DNA of 24,358 nucleotides, taken from NCBI GenBank assembly GCA_934179675.1, contig CAKPQS010000022.1, positions 1 to 24,358 on the forward strand, written 5' to 3'. Source of the stretch: an uncultured Bacilli bacterium. GTDB taxonomy: Bacteria; Bacillota_I; Bacilli_A; RF39; UBA660. How positions within the stretch are numbered: position 1 is the first letter of the stretch; each line of letters opens with the position of its first letter. The notes beneath the pieces were generated by a model. It worked only from the letters and a program-made list of their open reading frames with translations. It was not told where the DNA came from and did no database searches. The translations under genes and the position numbers were made by a program. Shown here in pieces: positions 15,577 to 23,127 of this stretch.

Positions 15577-18500
15577 TATTCAATCTCCCCTTTCTCATAA
15601 GCATCCATAAAATCTTGCTCAATTTCTTCATCACTTAAATCATCATCAAATTCATCAAGAATTTCTTCTTCTGATTCAGCAACATCTTCATCAACATCAT
15701 CTGATAAATTTAAATCAATAACTTTATCAAGTTCACTTTCTGGAGTACTTGCATTTGTATCTTTGTCTTCAAGTTCTTTAAGTTCATGATAATTTCCATC
15801 TTCACCTAAAACAGTAATATCAAGACCTAAAGCTTGGAATTCTTTTATTAAAACTCTAAAACTTTCTGGAACACCAGATTTAGGTATTGGTTCACCTTTT
15901 ACTAAAGCTTCATAAACTTTAACACGGCCAACAACATCATCTGATTTAACAGTCATCATTTCTTGTAAAACATTTGCTGCACCATAAGCATAAAGTGCCC
16001 AAACTTCCATTTCACCAAATCTCTGACCACCAAATTGAGCTTTACCTCCTAATGGTTGTTGTGTAACCATACTATATGGTCCAGTTGAACGAGCATGTAA
16101 CTTATCATCAACCATGTGATGAAGTTTAATCATATACATGACACCAACACTTATTCTATTATCATAAGGTTCACCTGTTCTACCATTATATAAAACTGTC
16201 TTACCATCTTCATCTAATCCAGCTTCTTTTAAAGCATCAATTATTTCATTTCTTTCTGCGCCTTCGAATACTGGTGTTGAAACATAAATATTTAATTTTT
16301 CTGCTGCAGCACCTAAATGCATTTCTAGAATTTGTCCTAAATTCATACGCGAAGGAACGCCAAGTGGGTTAAGTAATATATCAACTGGTGTACCGTCTGC
16401 TAAATATGGCATATCTTCTTCAGGTAATATAAGTGAAATAACACCTTTGTTACCATGACGTCCAGCCATCTTATCACCAACTTGAATTTTACGCTTTTGA
16501 GCTATATAAACACGAACAATTTTTGAAACTCCTGGTGGAAGTTCATCGGTATCTTCTTTTGTAAATACTTTTACATCATGAACAATACCTTCTCCTCCAT
16601 GCGGAACTCTAAGTGATGTATCTCTTACTTCTCTTGTTTTTTCACCAAAAATTGCATGCAATAATTTTTCTTCACTTGTTAATTCAGCCATTCCTTTTGG
16701 TGTTACTTTACCAACTAAAATATCATCGTCATGTACTTCTGTACCAATTCTAATTATTCCATTATCATCAAGATTTCTTCTAGCGTCATCACCAACATTC
16801 GGAATATCTCTTGTGAATTCTTCAGGTCCTAGTTTTGTATCACGACATTCTATTTGATAACTTTCAATATGTATAGATGTATAAACATCATCTTTAACTA
16901 ATCTTTCATTAAGGATAACAGCATCTTCATAGTTATAACCATCATAGTTCATAAATGCAACAGTTACATTTTTACCTAACGCTAATTCACCCTTATTTGT
17001 ACTTGGTCCATCACCAATAACTTGACCTCTTTTTACAGAATCACCAACTCTTACAATTGGTTTTTGATGATAACAAGTACCATTATTAGATCTTTCAAAA
17101 CCATTTAACCAATAAGTTTCTAAATTACCACTTATATTTCTGATAACAATTTTTTTACCATCAACATAATCAACAATACCATCAGTATTTGATATTACTA
17201 CAGTACCAGAATCACGAGCTGCTATAGCTTCGACACCTGTACCAACACGTGGTGCTTCTGTTGTAATTAATGGAAGTGCTTGACGTTGCATGTTCGCACC
17301 CATTAATGCTCTTTTACCATCATCGTGTTCCAAGAAAGGAATTCCACTTGTTGTAATAGAAACAACTTGTTGTGGTGAAACATCGATATAATCTATTTTT
17401 TCTTTTTCTATGATTACATTATTATCTCTATATCTAGCAGGTACACGAGAATCAGTAATATAACCATTATCATCTATATTAACAGTTGCTTGTGAAATGT
17501 AATAATCCATTTCTTCATCAGCAGTCATATAAACTATTTCATCAGTTAATTTACAATTTTCAACTTTACGATATGGTGTCATAATAAATCCATAATCATT
17601 AATTCTTGCATAAGATGCAAGTGAAGTAATTAAACCGATATTTTGGCCTTCTGGAGATTCAATTGGACATAATCTTCCATAGTGTGATGGGTTAACATCA
17701 CGAACATCCATACCAGCTCTATCTCTTGCTAAACCACCTGGTCCTAAACAAGTTAATCTTCTTTTATTAGTAAGTTCAGCTATCGGATTTGTTTGATCCA
17801 TAAATTGTGATAACTGACTACTTCCAAAAAATTCTTTAATTGCGGCAGTCAAAGGTCTTATATTTATAAGTGTTTTTGGTGTTACTTCAGCAACATCTTG
17901 AGTACTCATACGATCTCTGATAACTCTTTCAATTCTTGAAATACCAATTCTAAATTGATTTTGTAATAATTCACCAACTTGGCGAACACGTCTATTTGAT
18001 AAGTGATCTATTTCATCAAAATTACCTATTCCGCCCAATAGATTTAAATAATATGATACTGATGCATAAATATCAGAAATTGTTAATCTTTTAATAGTTA
18101 ATGATTGATCATTTCCAACAATACGAACTATTTTTGATTGATCATTTTTATCGTAAACTTTCACAACTTGAATATTACATACTGGTATTTCTTCATCAAG
18201 TGCTTCGTTAAATGGAACTTCCTGTATGCCAAAGCCAGCATCTAATGCTTCTTTTAATATATTTAAGTTATCTTTAGTTATAATTGTACCTTTTTCAAGC
18301 ACAACCTCTTTATCCTTTTTAATATTTTCGGCAAGTGTACAACCTAATATTCTTTCTGCAACATTCAATTTTTTATTGAATTTATAACGACCAACTTTTG
18401 CTAAATCGTATCTAAAAGAATCAAAGAATCTAGATACTAATTGGTTTTTAGCAGAATCAAGTGTACTTGGTTCACCTGGTCTTAATTTTGCATGAATATC

Positions 18501-19202
18501 TATAAGTGCTTCATCGGTATTTTTATTAACATCTTTTTCAATTGTTTTTAAAAGATAATCATTTTCTCCAAAAACACTTAATATTTCTTCATCATTTGAT
18601 AAACCGATTGCTCTAAGTAAAGTTGTAACAGGTACTTTTCTTGTTCTATCAATACGTACATATATTACACCTCTAGTATCAGTTTCATATTCTAACCATG
18701 TACCTCTTGTAGGTATTACTTGGCTTGTAATACATACACGACCATTTTTGTCAATTTCACGGCCAAAATAAACACTTGGAGAGCGAACAAGTTGAGATAC
18801 AATTACACGTTCAGCACCATTTATAACAAATGAACCACTATCTGTCATAATTGGCATATCGCCTAAGTATATTTCTTGTTCTTTTACTTCACCAGTTTCC
18901 TGGTTAAATAGTCTTACTTCGACTTTCAAAGGTGATGCATAAGTAGAATATCTATCTTTACATTCCTTTATACTATAACGTGGTGCTTCGAAGAAGAAAT
19001 CGCCAAATTCAAGGACCAAATTACCTGTAAAACTTTCCACAGGAAAAATATCCTCAAAAACTTCTTTGATTCCATCTGTCATAAACCAGTCATAAGATTT
19101 TTTTTGAATCTCTAGAAGATTCGAAAGCTCAATTGAGTTTTTTGTTTTAGCATAGTTACGCCTTTCACGGTAATCACCATATTTTTTTACATTAAATGCC
19201 AT
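15576..19202 (-). CDS. rpoB: RNA polymerase beta subunit RpoB
   Basis: 1208 residues. It contains the expected blocks: NGAERVIVSQLVRSPSVYFG, the rifampicin-pocket stretch FFGSSQLSQFMDQTNPIAEL (458-477) followed by TNKRRLTCLGPGG, and near the C-terminus KAQFGGQRFGEMEVWALYAYGAA. In the rifampicin pocket the residues aligned with E. coli H526, S531 and A532 are Asn479, Thr484 and Cys485. The Asn is the change described as the basis of natural rifampicin resistance in mollicutes, so reduced rifampicin sensitivity is predicted. The last ~60 residues form a highly acidic tail, also known in variable form in other Firmicutes. Start ATG 19202 follows AGGGGTGA. It is transcribed from its own strong promoter at 19273-19301, plus any read-through from rplL. 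Confidence 0.99.
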   Translation of the reverse strand: MAFNVKKYGDYRERRNYAKTKNSIELSNLLEIQKKSYDWFMTDGIKEVFEDIFPVESFTGNLVLEFGDFFFEAPRYSIKECKDRYSTYASPLKVEVRLFNQETGEVKEQEIYLGDMPIMTDSGSFVINGAERVIVSQLVRSPSVYFGREIDKNGRVCITSQVIPTRGTWLEYETDTRGVIYVRIDRTRKVPVTTLLRAIGLSNDEEILSVFGENDYLLKTIEKDVNKNTDEALIDIHAKLRPGEPSTLDSAKNQLVSRFFDSFRYDLAKVGRYKFNKKLNVAERILGCTLAENIKKDKEVVLEKGTIITKDNLNILKEALDAGFGIQEVPFNEALDEEIPVCNIQVVKVYDKNDQSKIVRIVGNDQSLTIKRLTISDIYASVSYYLNLLGGIGNFDEIDHLSNRRVRQVGELLQNQFRIGISRIERVIRDRMSTQDVAEVTPKTLINIRPLTAAIKEFFGSSQLSQFMDQTNPIAELTNKRRLTCLGPGGLARDRAGMDVRDVNPSHYGRLCPIESPEGQNIGLITSLASYARINDYGFIMTPYRKVENCKLTDEIVYMTADEEMDYYISQATVNIDDNGYITDSRVPARYRDNNVIIEKEKIDYIDVSPQQVVSITTSGIPFLEHDDGKRALMGANMQRQALPLITTEAPRVGTGVEAIAARDSGTVVISNTDGIVDYVDGKKIVIRNISGNLETYWLNGFERSNNGTCYHQKPIVRVGDSVKRGQVIGDGPSTNKGELALGKNVTVAFMNYDGYNYEDAVILNERLVKDDVYTSIHIESYQIECRDTKLGPEEFTRDIPNVGDDARRNLDDNGIIRIGTEVHDDDILVGKVTPKGMAELTSEEKLLHAIFGEKTREVRDTSLRVPHGGEGIVHDVKVFTKEDTDELPPGVSKIVRVYIAQKRKIQVGDKMAGRHGNKGVISLILPEEDMPYLADGTPVDILLNPLGVPSRMNLGQILEMHLGAAAEKLNIYVSTPVFEGAERNEIIDALKEAGLDEDGKTVLYNGRTGEPYDNRISVGVMYMIKLHHMVDDKLHARSTGPYSMVTQQPLGGKAQFGGQRFGEMEVWALYAYGAANVLQEMMTVKSDDVVGRVKVYEALVKGEPIPKSGVPESFRVLIKEFQALGLDITVLGEDGNYHELKELEDKDTNASTPESELDKVIDLNLSDDVDEDVAESEEEILDEFDDDLSDEEIEQDFMDAYEKGEIE

Positions 19203-19272
19203 TAATTCACCCCTATACTATGATTTAGACAATTTTTTAAAAAAAGTTTAAAGTAATTGCTACCAATTTATA

Positions 19273-19301
19273 ATTTTAGCAAACAAAAGTCAAAGTGTCA
19301 A
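19273..19301 (-). promoter_or_regulatory. strong promoter of rpoBC
   Basis: A perfect TTGACA (19296-19301), a 17-base spacer and TAAAAT (19273-19278) with TGC before it (extended -10). It begins right at the end of the ybxB-like gene. The leader to rpoB is about 65 bases. Confidence 0.8.
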
Positions 19302-19883
19302 TTATTTTAGACATAAAATTACAAAAAAACCTTTATTTCTATTAATTATATTTACATTGTAATATTTTTCTAATTTTTTAATTAAACTTTTAGCACCTTG
19401 ATCTTTGTTTACTACGATCCATAATTGACCGTTTTCATTTAAATATTCTTGAGCTTCAAATAGTATTTTATATAGAATTTCATTACCAACTCTTATTGGT
19501 GGATTTGAAATAATATAGTCATATTTATTTTTTACATTTTCATAAATATTACTTTCAAAAATATTTGTTTTAACATGATTTAATTTACTATTTTCTCGTG
19601 CTAAATTGATACTTCTTTTATTAATATCCAACATATCAACTTCTAAATTAGTAATTTTGGAAACAACTATTCCTATTGCACCATATCCGCATCCAAAATC
19701 AAGTATTTTTCCATGCATATTTTCATAGTCCAAATTTTCAAGTAGTGTTCTTGTTCCAAAATCCATGCCCTTTTTACTAAAAACACCATTATCTGTATAA
19801 AAATCAAAATCAATATTTTTAATTTTAACTTTAATTATTTTTTTATCATGCTCAAGTTCTTCATTTATAAAATAATGTCCCAT
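19302..19883 (-). CDS. class I SAM-dependent methyltransferase (YbxB/RsmC-like)
   Basis: A 193-residue Rossmann-fold methyltransferase. Motif I reads ILDFGCGYGAIGI (near 60-72), the acidic end of strand 2 is VDMLDINKRSI, and the catalytic NPPI motif is YIISNPPIRVG (near 124-134), typical of N-methylation of exocyclic amines of RNA bases. The family resembles RsmC (16S rRNA G1207 m2G), and Bacillus has the homologue ybxB between rplL and rpoB, exactly this position. The true target is not shown by sequence. The start ATG 19883 has no recognisable ribosome binding site: it lies nine bases beyond the T run of the rplL terminator, so expression is probably low and depends on read-through. Confidence 0.9.
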   Translation of the reverse strand: MGHYFINEELEHDKKIIKVKIKNIDFDFYTDNGVFSKKGMDFGTRTLLENLDYENMHGKILDFGCGYGAIGIVVSKITNLEVDMLDINKRSINLARENSKLNHVKTNIFESNIYENVKNKYDYIISNPPIRVGNEILYKILFEAQEYLNENGQLWIVVNKDQGAKSLIKKLEKYYNVNIINRNKGFFVILCLK

Positions 19884-19891
19884 AATACTTT

Positions 19892-19933
19892 AAAAAGTCT
19901 ATACGAATATAAAAACTTTTTCGTATAGACTTT
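19892..19933 (-). terminator. strong intrinsic terminator/attenuator after rplL
   Basis: On the minus strand AAAGTCTATACGAA and TTCGTATAGACTTT form a perfect 14-base-pair stem with a 12-base loop, followed by a T run. It starts four bases after the rplL stop and should limit the flow of transcripts into ybxB and rpoBC. Confidence 0.88.
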
Positions 19934-19937
19934 GTTG

Positions 19938-20306
19938 TTATTTAAGTTCGATTGTAGCTCCAGCTTCTTCGAATTTAGCTTTCATTTCATTAGCTTCATT
20001 AGCAGCAACTTTTTCTTTAATTACACCACCGTTATCAGCGATAGCTTTTGATTCGCCTAAACCTAAACCAGTGATTTCTTTGATTAATTTAATAACAGCA
20101 AGTTTATTAGCACCAGCAGCACTTAATACTACATCAAATGCACTTGGTCCTTCTTCTTTTGCTTCAGCAGCAGGTGCAGCTGCAACTGCTACAGCACTTG
20201 GATCTACTCCATAAGCCTCTTTCATAGCGTCTACTAATTCTTTGATTTCTAATATACTCATTTCATTTAATGATTCAATAAAAGCTTCTTTTGTTAATTT
20301 TGCCAT
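19938..20306 (-). CDS. rplL: ribosomal protein L7/L12
   Basis: 122 residues, normal length. It forms the flexible stalk of the 50S subunit that recruits translation factors. The N-terminal dimerisation domain (about 1-35, ESLNEMSILEIKELVDAMKE) is followed by an Ala/Pro/Glu hinge (about 38-55) and the C-terminal domain with the conserved factor-binding helix KLAVIKLIKEITGLGLGESK. It ends with GATIELK. Start ATG 20306 follows GGAGGAAAAAGA. It lies 22 bases after rplJ, so it is co-transcribed and subject to the L10 leader control. A strong terminator follows. Confidence 0.98.
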   Translation of the reverse strand: MAKLTKEAFIESLNEMSILEIKELVDAMKEAYGVDPSAVAVAAAPAAEAKEEGPSAFDVVLSAAGANKLAVIKLIKEITGLGLGESKAIADNGGVIKEKVAANEANEMKAKFEEAGATIELK

Positions 20307-20328
20307 ATTCTTTTTCCTCCTTTAATGA

Positions 20329-20823
20329 CTAATTGTTTTCTTTTTGTTCAGCTAGCATATCTAGCGCAATTGCTAAATTACGTACAGTACCAATTAAACC
20401 TGAAGCAACTTGAGTAAGTAATACTTCTCTTGATGGTATAGCTGCGTATTTTTTTAGAACTTCTAGATCAACTGGCTTTCCTTCAATTATTCCAACTTTA
20501 ATTTCTAGAGCTGGACATTTTTTTGCAAATTCGCTTAAAATTTTAACTGGTGTAACTTCATCTTTACCAAAGGCCATAGCTTTTGGACCATTTAAATTAT
20601 CACCAAGGTCTAATTTTAAACTATCAATTGCTCGTTTTGTAAGTGTATTTTTGTAAACTTTTAATTCAGCATCATTTTCTTTTAATTGACGACGAAGTTT
20701 TGTCATTTCGGCAACACTCATATTGTCGTATTCAAATAATACTACAGATGATGATTCATTTACTTTTTCAGCAATTTCATTTACAATTGATTGTTTTTTT
20801 TCAATTATTTTTACGTTTGCCAT
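20329..20823 (-). CDS. rplJ: ribosomal protein L10
   Basis: 164 residues, the base of the L7/L12 stalk that anchors L12 dimers to 23S rRNA. The N-terminal globular domain contains VLFEYDNMSVAEMTKLRRQL and KVYKNTLTKRAI, and the C-terminal helix (NLAIALDMLAEQKENN) binds L12. ATG 20823 is the start, with ATAGGAGGAAAT upstream; an in-frame ATG ten codons earlier at 20853 lies within the leader RNA and is not used. The gene is preceded by a canonical L10 leader, so it should be repressed by the L10-L12 complex. It ends with TAG 22 bases before rplL. Confidence 0.97.
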   Translation of the reverse strand: MANVKIIEKKQSIVNEIAEKVNESSSVVLFEYDNMSVAEMTKLRRQLKENDAELKVYKNTLTKRAIDSLKLDLGDNLNGPKAMAFGKDEVTPVKILSEFAKKCPALEIKVGIIEGKPVDLEVLKKYAAIPSREVLLTQVASGLIGTVRNLAIALDMLAEQKENN

Positions 20824-20842
20824 ATTTCCTCCTATAATTTTA

Positions 20843-20932
20843 AAACTCTTCACCGATTAGACAGTAAAGAGTTTAGTATACTTACTTTCCTCGGTAGGAT
20901 ATTAAGCTTAAAGCACCCACTGTCTTCGGTTC
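20843..20932 (-). ncRNA. ribosomal protein L10 leader (autoregulatory RNA)
   Basis: The minus strand carries the family's diagnostic pieces GACAGTGGGTGC and TAATATCCTACCGAGG in the right order upstream of rplJ. ACCGAAGACAGT (20919-20930) pairs with ACTGTCTAATCGGT (20852-20865), closing the L10-L12 binding fold. A competing hairpin pairs 20864-20874 with 20843-20853 (eleven pairs including a few G-T pairs) and uses the same downstream strand, so the two folds exclude each other. The competing hairpin has only four T after it, so it may act as a weak attenuator or on translation. Confidence 0.92.
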
Positions 20933-20942
20933 AAACAAAATT

Positions 20943-20972
20943 ATTTTAACATATTATTTTTTTAAATGTCAA
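20943..20972 (-). promoter_or_regulatory. promoter of rplJ-rplL
   Basis: A perfect TTGACA (20967-20972) overlaps the final codons of rplA. After 18 bases comes TAAAAT (20943-20948) with TGT before it (extended -10). The predicted start near 20936 lies just before the L10 leader. Confidence 0.72.
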
Positions 20973-21657
20973 AGCTATTTGCACTTATTTTAATACCAGG
21001 ACCCATTGTTGATGAGATACTTATGTTTTGAATATAAGTTCCTTTTACAACAGATGGTTTTGTTTTAGCAATCATTCCAACAAATGCATTTAAGTTTTGT
21101 AATAATTTATCTTCATCAAAAGATACTTTACCAACTAATGCATGGATATTACCAAAACTATCTGTACGGTATTCTATACGTCCGCTTTTAACATCTTGAA
21201 CAGCTTTTTTAACGTCGGTTGTAACTGTTCCTGTTTTAGGGTTTGGCATTAAACCTTTAGGTCCTAATACTTTACCTAATTTACCTAAAGCTGGCATCAT
21301 ATCTGGTGTTGCGATTAATGTATCAAAACCGAACCAATTTTCTTTTTCGATTTTTTCAAGCATATCAGCATCACCAACATAATCAGCACCTGCTTCACGA
21401 GCTTGATCAGCAAAAGCATTTTTAGCAATAACTAATACTTTTTTTGTTTTTCCTGATCCGTTTGGAAGTACAAAAGCACCTCTTAATTGTTGATCAGCTT
21501 TTTTAGTATCAAGATTTAATTTGATTGCTACTTCAACAGAAGAATCAAATTTAGTTGTAGATGTTTCTTTTACTAATTTTACTGCTTCTTCTTTAGTATA
21601 TAGTTTTGTTTTGTCAACTTTTTTGCAAGCTTCTTCGTATTTGCGTCCTTTTTTCAT
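20962..21657 (-). CDS. rplA: ribosomal protein L1
   Basis: 231 residues, normal length. It binds the mobile L1 stalk of 23S rRNA and takes part in release of deacylated tRNA; in many bacteria it also represses its own mRNA. Recognisable blocks: MKKGRKYEEA at the start, FVLPNGSGKTKKV, GADYVGDADMLEKI, the central DTLIATPDMMPALGKLGKVL followed by GPKGLMPNPKTGTV, and GKVSFDEDKLLQN. The ATG follows AAGGAGGTTAGAAT. It is downstream of rplK in the same message; the rplK leader has a likely L1-binding site (22190-22250), so L1 probably controls both genes. Its 3' end carries the -35 box of the rplJ promoter. Confidence 0.98.
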   Translation of the reverse strand: MKKGRKYEEACKKVDKTKLYTKEEAVKLVKETSTTKFDSSVEVAIKLNLDTKKADQQLRGAFVLPNGSGKTKKVLVIAKNAFADQAREAGADYVGDADMLEKIEKENWFGFDTLIATPDMMPALGKLGKVLGPKGLMPNPKTGTVTTDVKKAVQDVKSGRIEYRTDSFGNIHALVGKVSFDEDKLLQNLNAFVGMIAKTKPSVVKGTYIQNISISSTMGPGIKISANSFDI

Positions 21658-21735
21658 ATTCTAACCTCCTTATGTGGTATTTTGGGAAAAATTTTACTTG
21701 AAAACGGATTAATAAATCCTTCCACTTTAGAAGAA

Positions 21736-22161
21736 TTATTCTTCTACTTTAACGCCCATGTTACGAGCAGTACCAGCAACTATTTTCATAGCTGCATCTA
21801 AATCATAACAGTTTAAATCAGGCATTTTAATTTCTGCTATTTGTTTTAACTGTTCTTTTGTTAAAGTACCAACTATTTCTTTTGATCCTTTAACTCCACC
21901 CTTCTTAAGACCTAGTGTCTTTTTAATTAAGAATGGTGTTGGCGGAGTTTTAATTACGAAATCGAAACTTCTATCATCATAGATAGAGATTACAACTGGT
22001 AATATATCTCCCATTTTTTCTCTTGTTGCATCGTTGTATTTTGTACAAAAATCTTGCAAATTAATTCCAGCTGGACCTAAAACTGTTCCGACTGGAGGAG
22101 CTGGTGTAGCTTTACCTGCAGGAATTTGTAATTTAACTTCTTTTACAATTTGTTTAGCCAT
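21736..22161 (-). CDS. rplK: ribosomal protein L11
   Basis: 141 residues, the standard length. It binds the GTPase-associated centre of 23S rRNA and is needed for RelA activation in many bacteria. The N-terminal domain has KLQIPAGKATPAPPVGTVLG and GPAGINLQDFC, with the conserved Pro residues of the thiostrepton region; the C-terminal RNA-binding domain has DRSFDFVIKTPPTPFLIKK and NCYDLDAAMKIVAGTARNMG. Start ATG 22161 follows AGGAGGAAAAGATT. It is the first gene of an rplK-rplA unit with its own promoter and leader. A short inverted repeat (AGAAGAA/TTCTTCT) spans the 3' end, but without a T run it is not a terminator. Confidence 0.98.
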   Translation of the reverse strand: MAKQIVKEVKLQIPAGKATPAPPVGTVLGPAGINLQDFCTKYNDATREKMGDILPVVISIYDDRSFDFVIKTPPTPFLIKKTLGLKKGGVKGSKEIVGTLTKEQLKQIAEIKMPDLNCYDLDAAMKIVAGTARNMGVKVEE

Positions 22162-22189
22162 AATCTTTTCCTCCTATATTTTTTTGTAT

Positions 22190-22250
22190 GTGGTTCAATC
22201 GACCATTTGCATAAATGCATATTTTTGCTTGATTTCAAGCTTTCTCCCAC
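22190..22250 (-). ncRNA. probable L1-binding leader (23S L1-stalk mimic) before rplK
   Basis: The minus strand has GTGGGAG (22244-22250) and, 61 bases across, GATTGAACCAC (ending 22190). The 23S rRNA L1 site has GGTGGGAG paired with GAAATACCACC, so both halves of the internal-loop motif are copied, with GTGG pairing CCAC. Between them are two small hairpins, GCTTGA/TCAAGC and TGCAT/ATGCA. The position in the L11-L1 mRNA leader is where L1 feedback is known in other bacteria. Confidence 0.7.
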
Positions 22251-22276
22251 TTGTCTATATAAAATATAGCGTAATA

Positions 22277-22305
22277 ATAATAGCACATTCTATTTTTATT
22301 GTCTA
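22277..22305 (-). promoter_or_regulatory. promoter of rplK-rplA
   Basis: TAGACA (22300-22305), a 17-base spacer and TATTAT (22277-22282) with TGC before it (extended -10). A start near 22270 gives a leader of about 110 bases that holds the probable L1-binding element. Confidence 0.72.
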
Positions 22306-22314
22306 CACTTTACA

Positions 22315-22839
22315 TCAAATTTTTTCAATTTCTGCTAATTTTAATTCAACAGTTGTTTCTTGACCAAATAAATCAAGTGCTACTTCTAGTTGCTGTTTTT
22401 CCATGTCAATACTTTTAATTTTGCCAATCATATTAGCAAATGGACCTGTTGTTACTTTTACCATTGTTCCAACTTCTAATTCATTTGCAATGTCTAATCT
22501 ACTCATTCCCATACTGCCTAGTATTTTATCTACTTCAGCAGGTGATAATGGAAATGGTTTAGCACCTTTACCACTTGATCCGATAAAGCCTGTTACTCCT
22601 GGTGTATTTCTTACGATAAACCATGCTTCATCTGTCATTATCATTTCAACTAATATATATCCAGGAAATATTTTTTTTAGTTTTTCTTTTCCTTTTTCAT
22701 CAACTACTTTTTCTTCTGGTACAACTACTCTAAAAATATAATCTTCAAGTCCCATTGTATTTGCACGCATTAATAATTTTTCTTTTACTTTGTTTTCGTG
22801 TCCAGAATAAGTATTTACAACATACCATTCTTTATTCAT
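22315..22839 (-). CDS. nusG: transcription elongation/antitermination factor NusG
   Basis: 174 residues, normal length for NusG. It binds the RNA polymerase clamp and, through its KOW domain, partners such as Rho or ribosomal protein S10. The N-terminal NGN domain has WYVVNTYSGHENKVKEKL, KKIFPGYILVEMIMTD and WFIVRNTPGVTGFIGSSGK. The C-terminal KOW domain has VGTMVKVTTGPFANMIGKI and EVALDLFGQETTVEL. The ATG is one base after the secE stop, with AGAGGA inside the end of secE as ribosome binding site, so translation is coupled. No terminator is seen after it; the rplK promoter follows immediately. Confidence 0.98.
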   Translation of the reverse strand: MNKEWYVVNTYSGHENKVKEKLLMRANTMGLEDYIFRVVVPEEKVVDEKGKEKLKKIFPGYILVEMIMTDEAWFIVRNTPGVTGFIGSSGKGAKPFPLSPAEVDKILGSMGMSRLDIANELEVGTMVKVTTGPFANMIGKIKSIDMEKQQLEVALDLFGQETTVELKLAEIEKI

Positions 22840-22840
22840 A

Positions 22841-23014
22841 TTAATATCCTCTTACTAGAGTTTTAATTCCAGCAATTATTAAATCTAATAATCCAAAATA
22901 AAGCGCAAAGAATAATACTAATGATATTGTTGCTATTGAATAGGTAATCATTTCTTTTTTGTTAGGAAATCTTACTTTTTTCATTTCACTTTTTACTTCT
23001 TTTAAAAAACTCAT
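22841..23014 (-). CDS. secE: preprotein translocase subunit SecE
   Basis: A 57-residue single-span membrane protein that clamps the two halves of SecY in the Sec translocon. The N-terminal amphipathic part reads MSFLKEVKSEMKKVRFPNKKE (the family's 'F.kev..Em+kV.WP...e'; here Phe-Pro replaces the usual Trp-Pro), followed by one hydrophobic helix (about 22-47, ITYSIATISLVLFFALYF) and a short basic tail. The size fits the short SecE of Gram-positive bacteria. Start ATG 23014 follows AAGGAGAG. It lies one base before nusG and is transcribed from the promoter at 23067-23095. rpmG, its usual upstream neighbour in Bacillus, is absent. Confidence 0.95.
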   Translation of the reverse strand: MSFLKEVKSEMKKVRFPNKKEMITYSIATISLVLFFALYFGLLDLIIAGIKTLVRGY

Positions 23015-23040
23015 ATTTCTCTCCTTAAATTTTTGTATTT

Positions 23041-23060
23041 AAAAAGCACTTCGATGTGCT
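23041..23060 (-). terminator. short hairpin with T run in the secE leader
   Basis: AGCAC/GTGCT with a six-base loop followed by TTTTT on the minus strand. It may terminate transcripts coming from the upstream surface-protein gene. It begins at the predicted start of the secE transcript, so for that message it would be a 5'-end stem rather than a terminator. The stem is only five base pairs. Confidence 0.45.
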
Positions 23061-23066
23061 AATTAA

Positions 23067-23095
23067 ATAATACCATAAATAGTGTATGCCGTCAA
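23067..23095 (-). promoter_or_regulatory. promoter of secE-nusG
   Basis: TTGACG (23090-23095), a 17-base spacer and TATTAT (23067-23072). The predicted start near 23060 leaves about 45 bases of leader to secE. Confidence 0.75.
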
Positions 23096-23127
23096 GTTAT
23101 TTTAAAGACTTTATATAAATAAATGAA

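Noticed and set aside
20824..20853. In-frame ten-codon extension of rplJ
   Set aside because: It falls in the L10 leader hairpin; the AGGAGG before ATG 20823 and the family N-terminus favour the shorter protein.
21729..21745. Inverted repeat AGAAGAA/TTCTTCT at the end of rplK as a terminator
   Set aside because: It is all A-T/G-A rich with a minimal loop and no T run, and rplA follows in the same transcript.
23015..23127. Possible rpmG (ribosomal protein L33) upstream of secE
   Set aside because: The 113 bases hold a promoter and a hairpin but no frame long enough or similar to L33.
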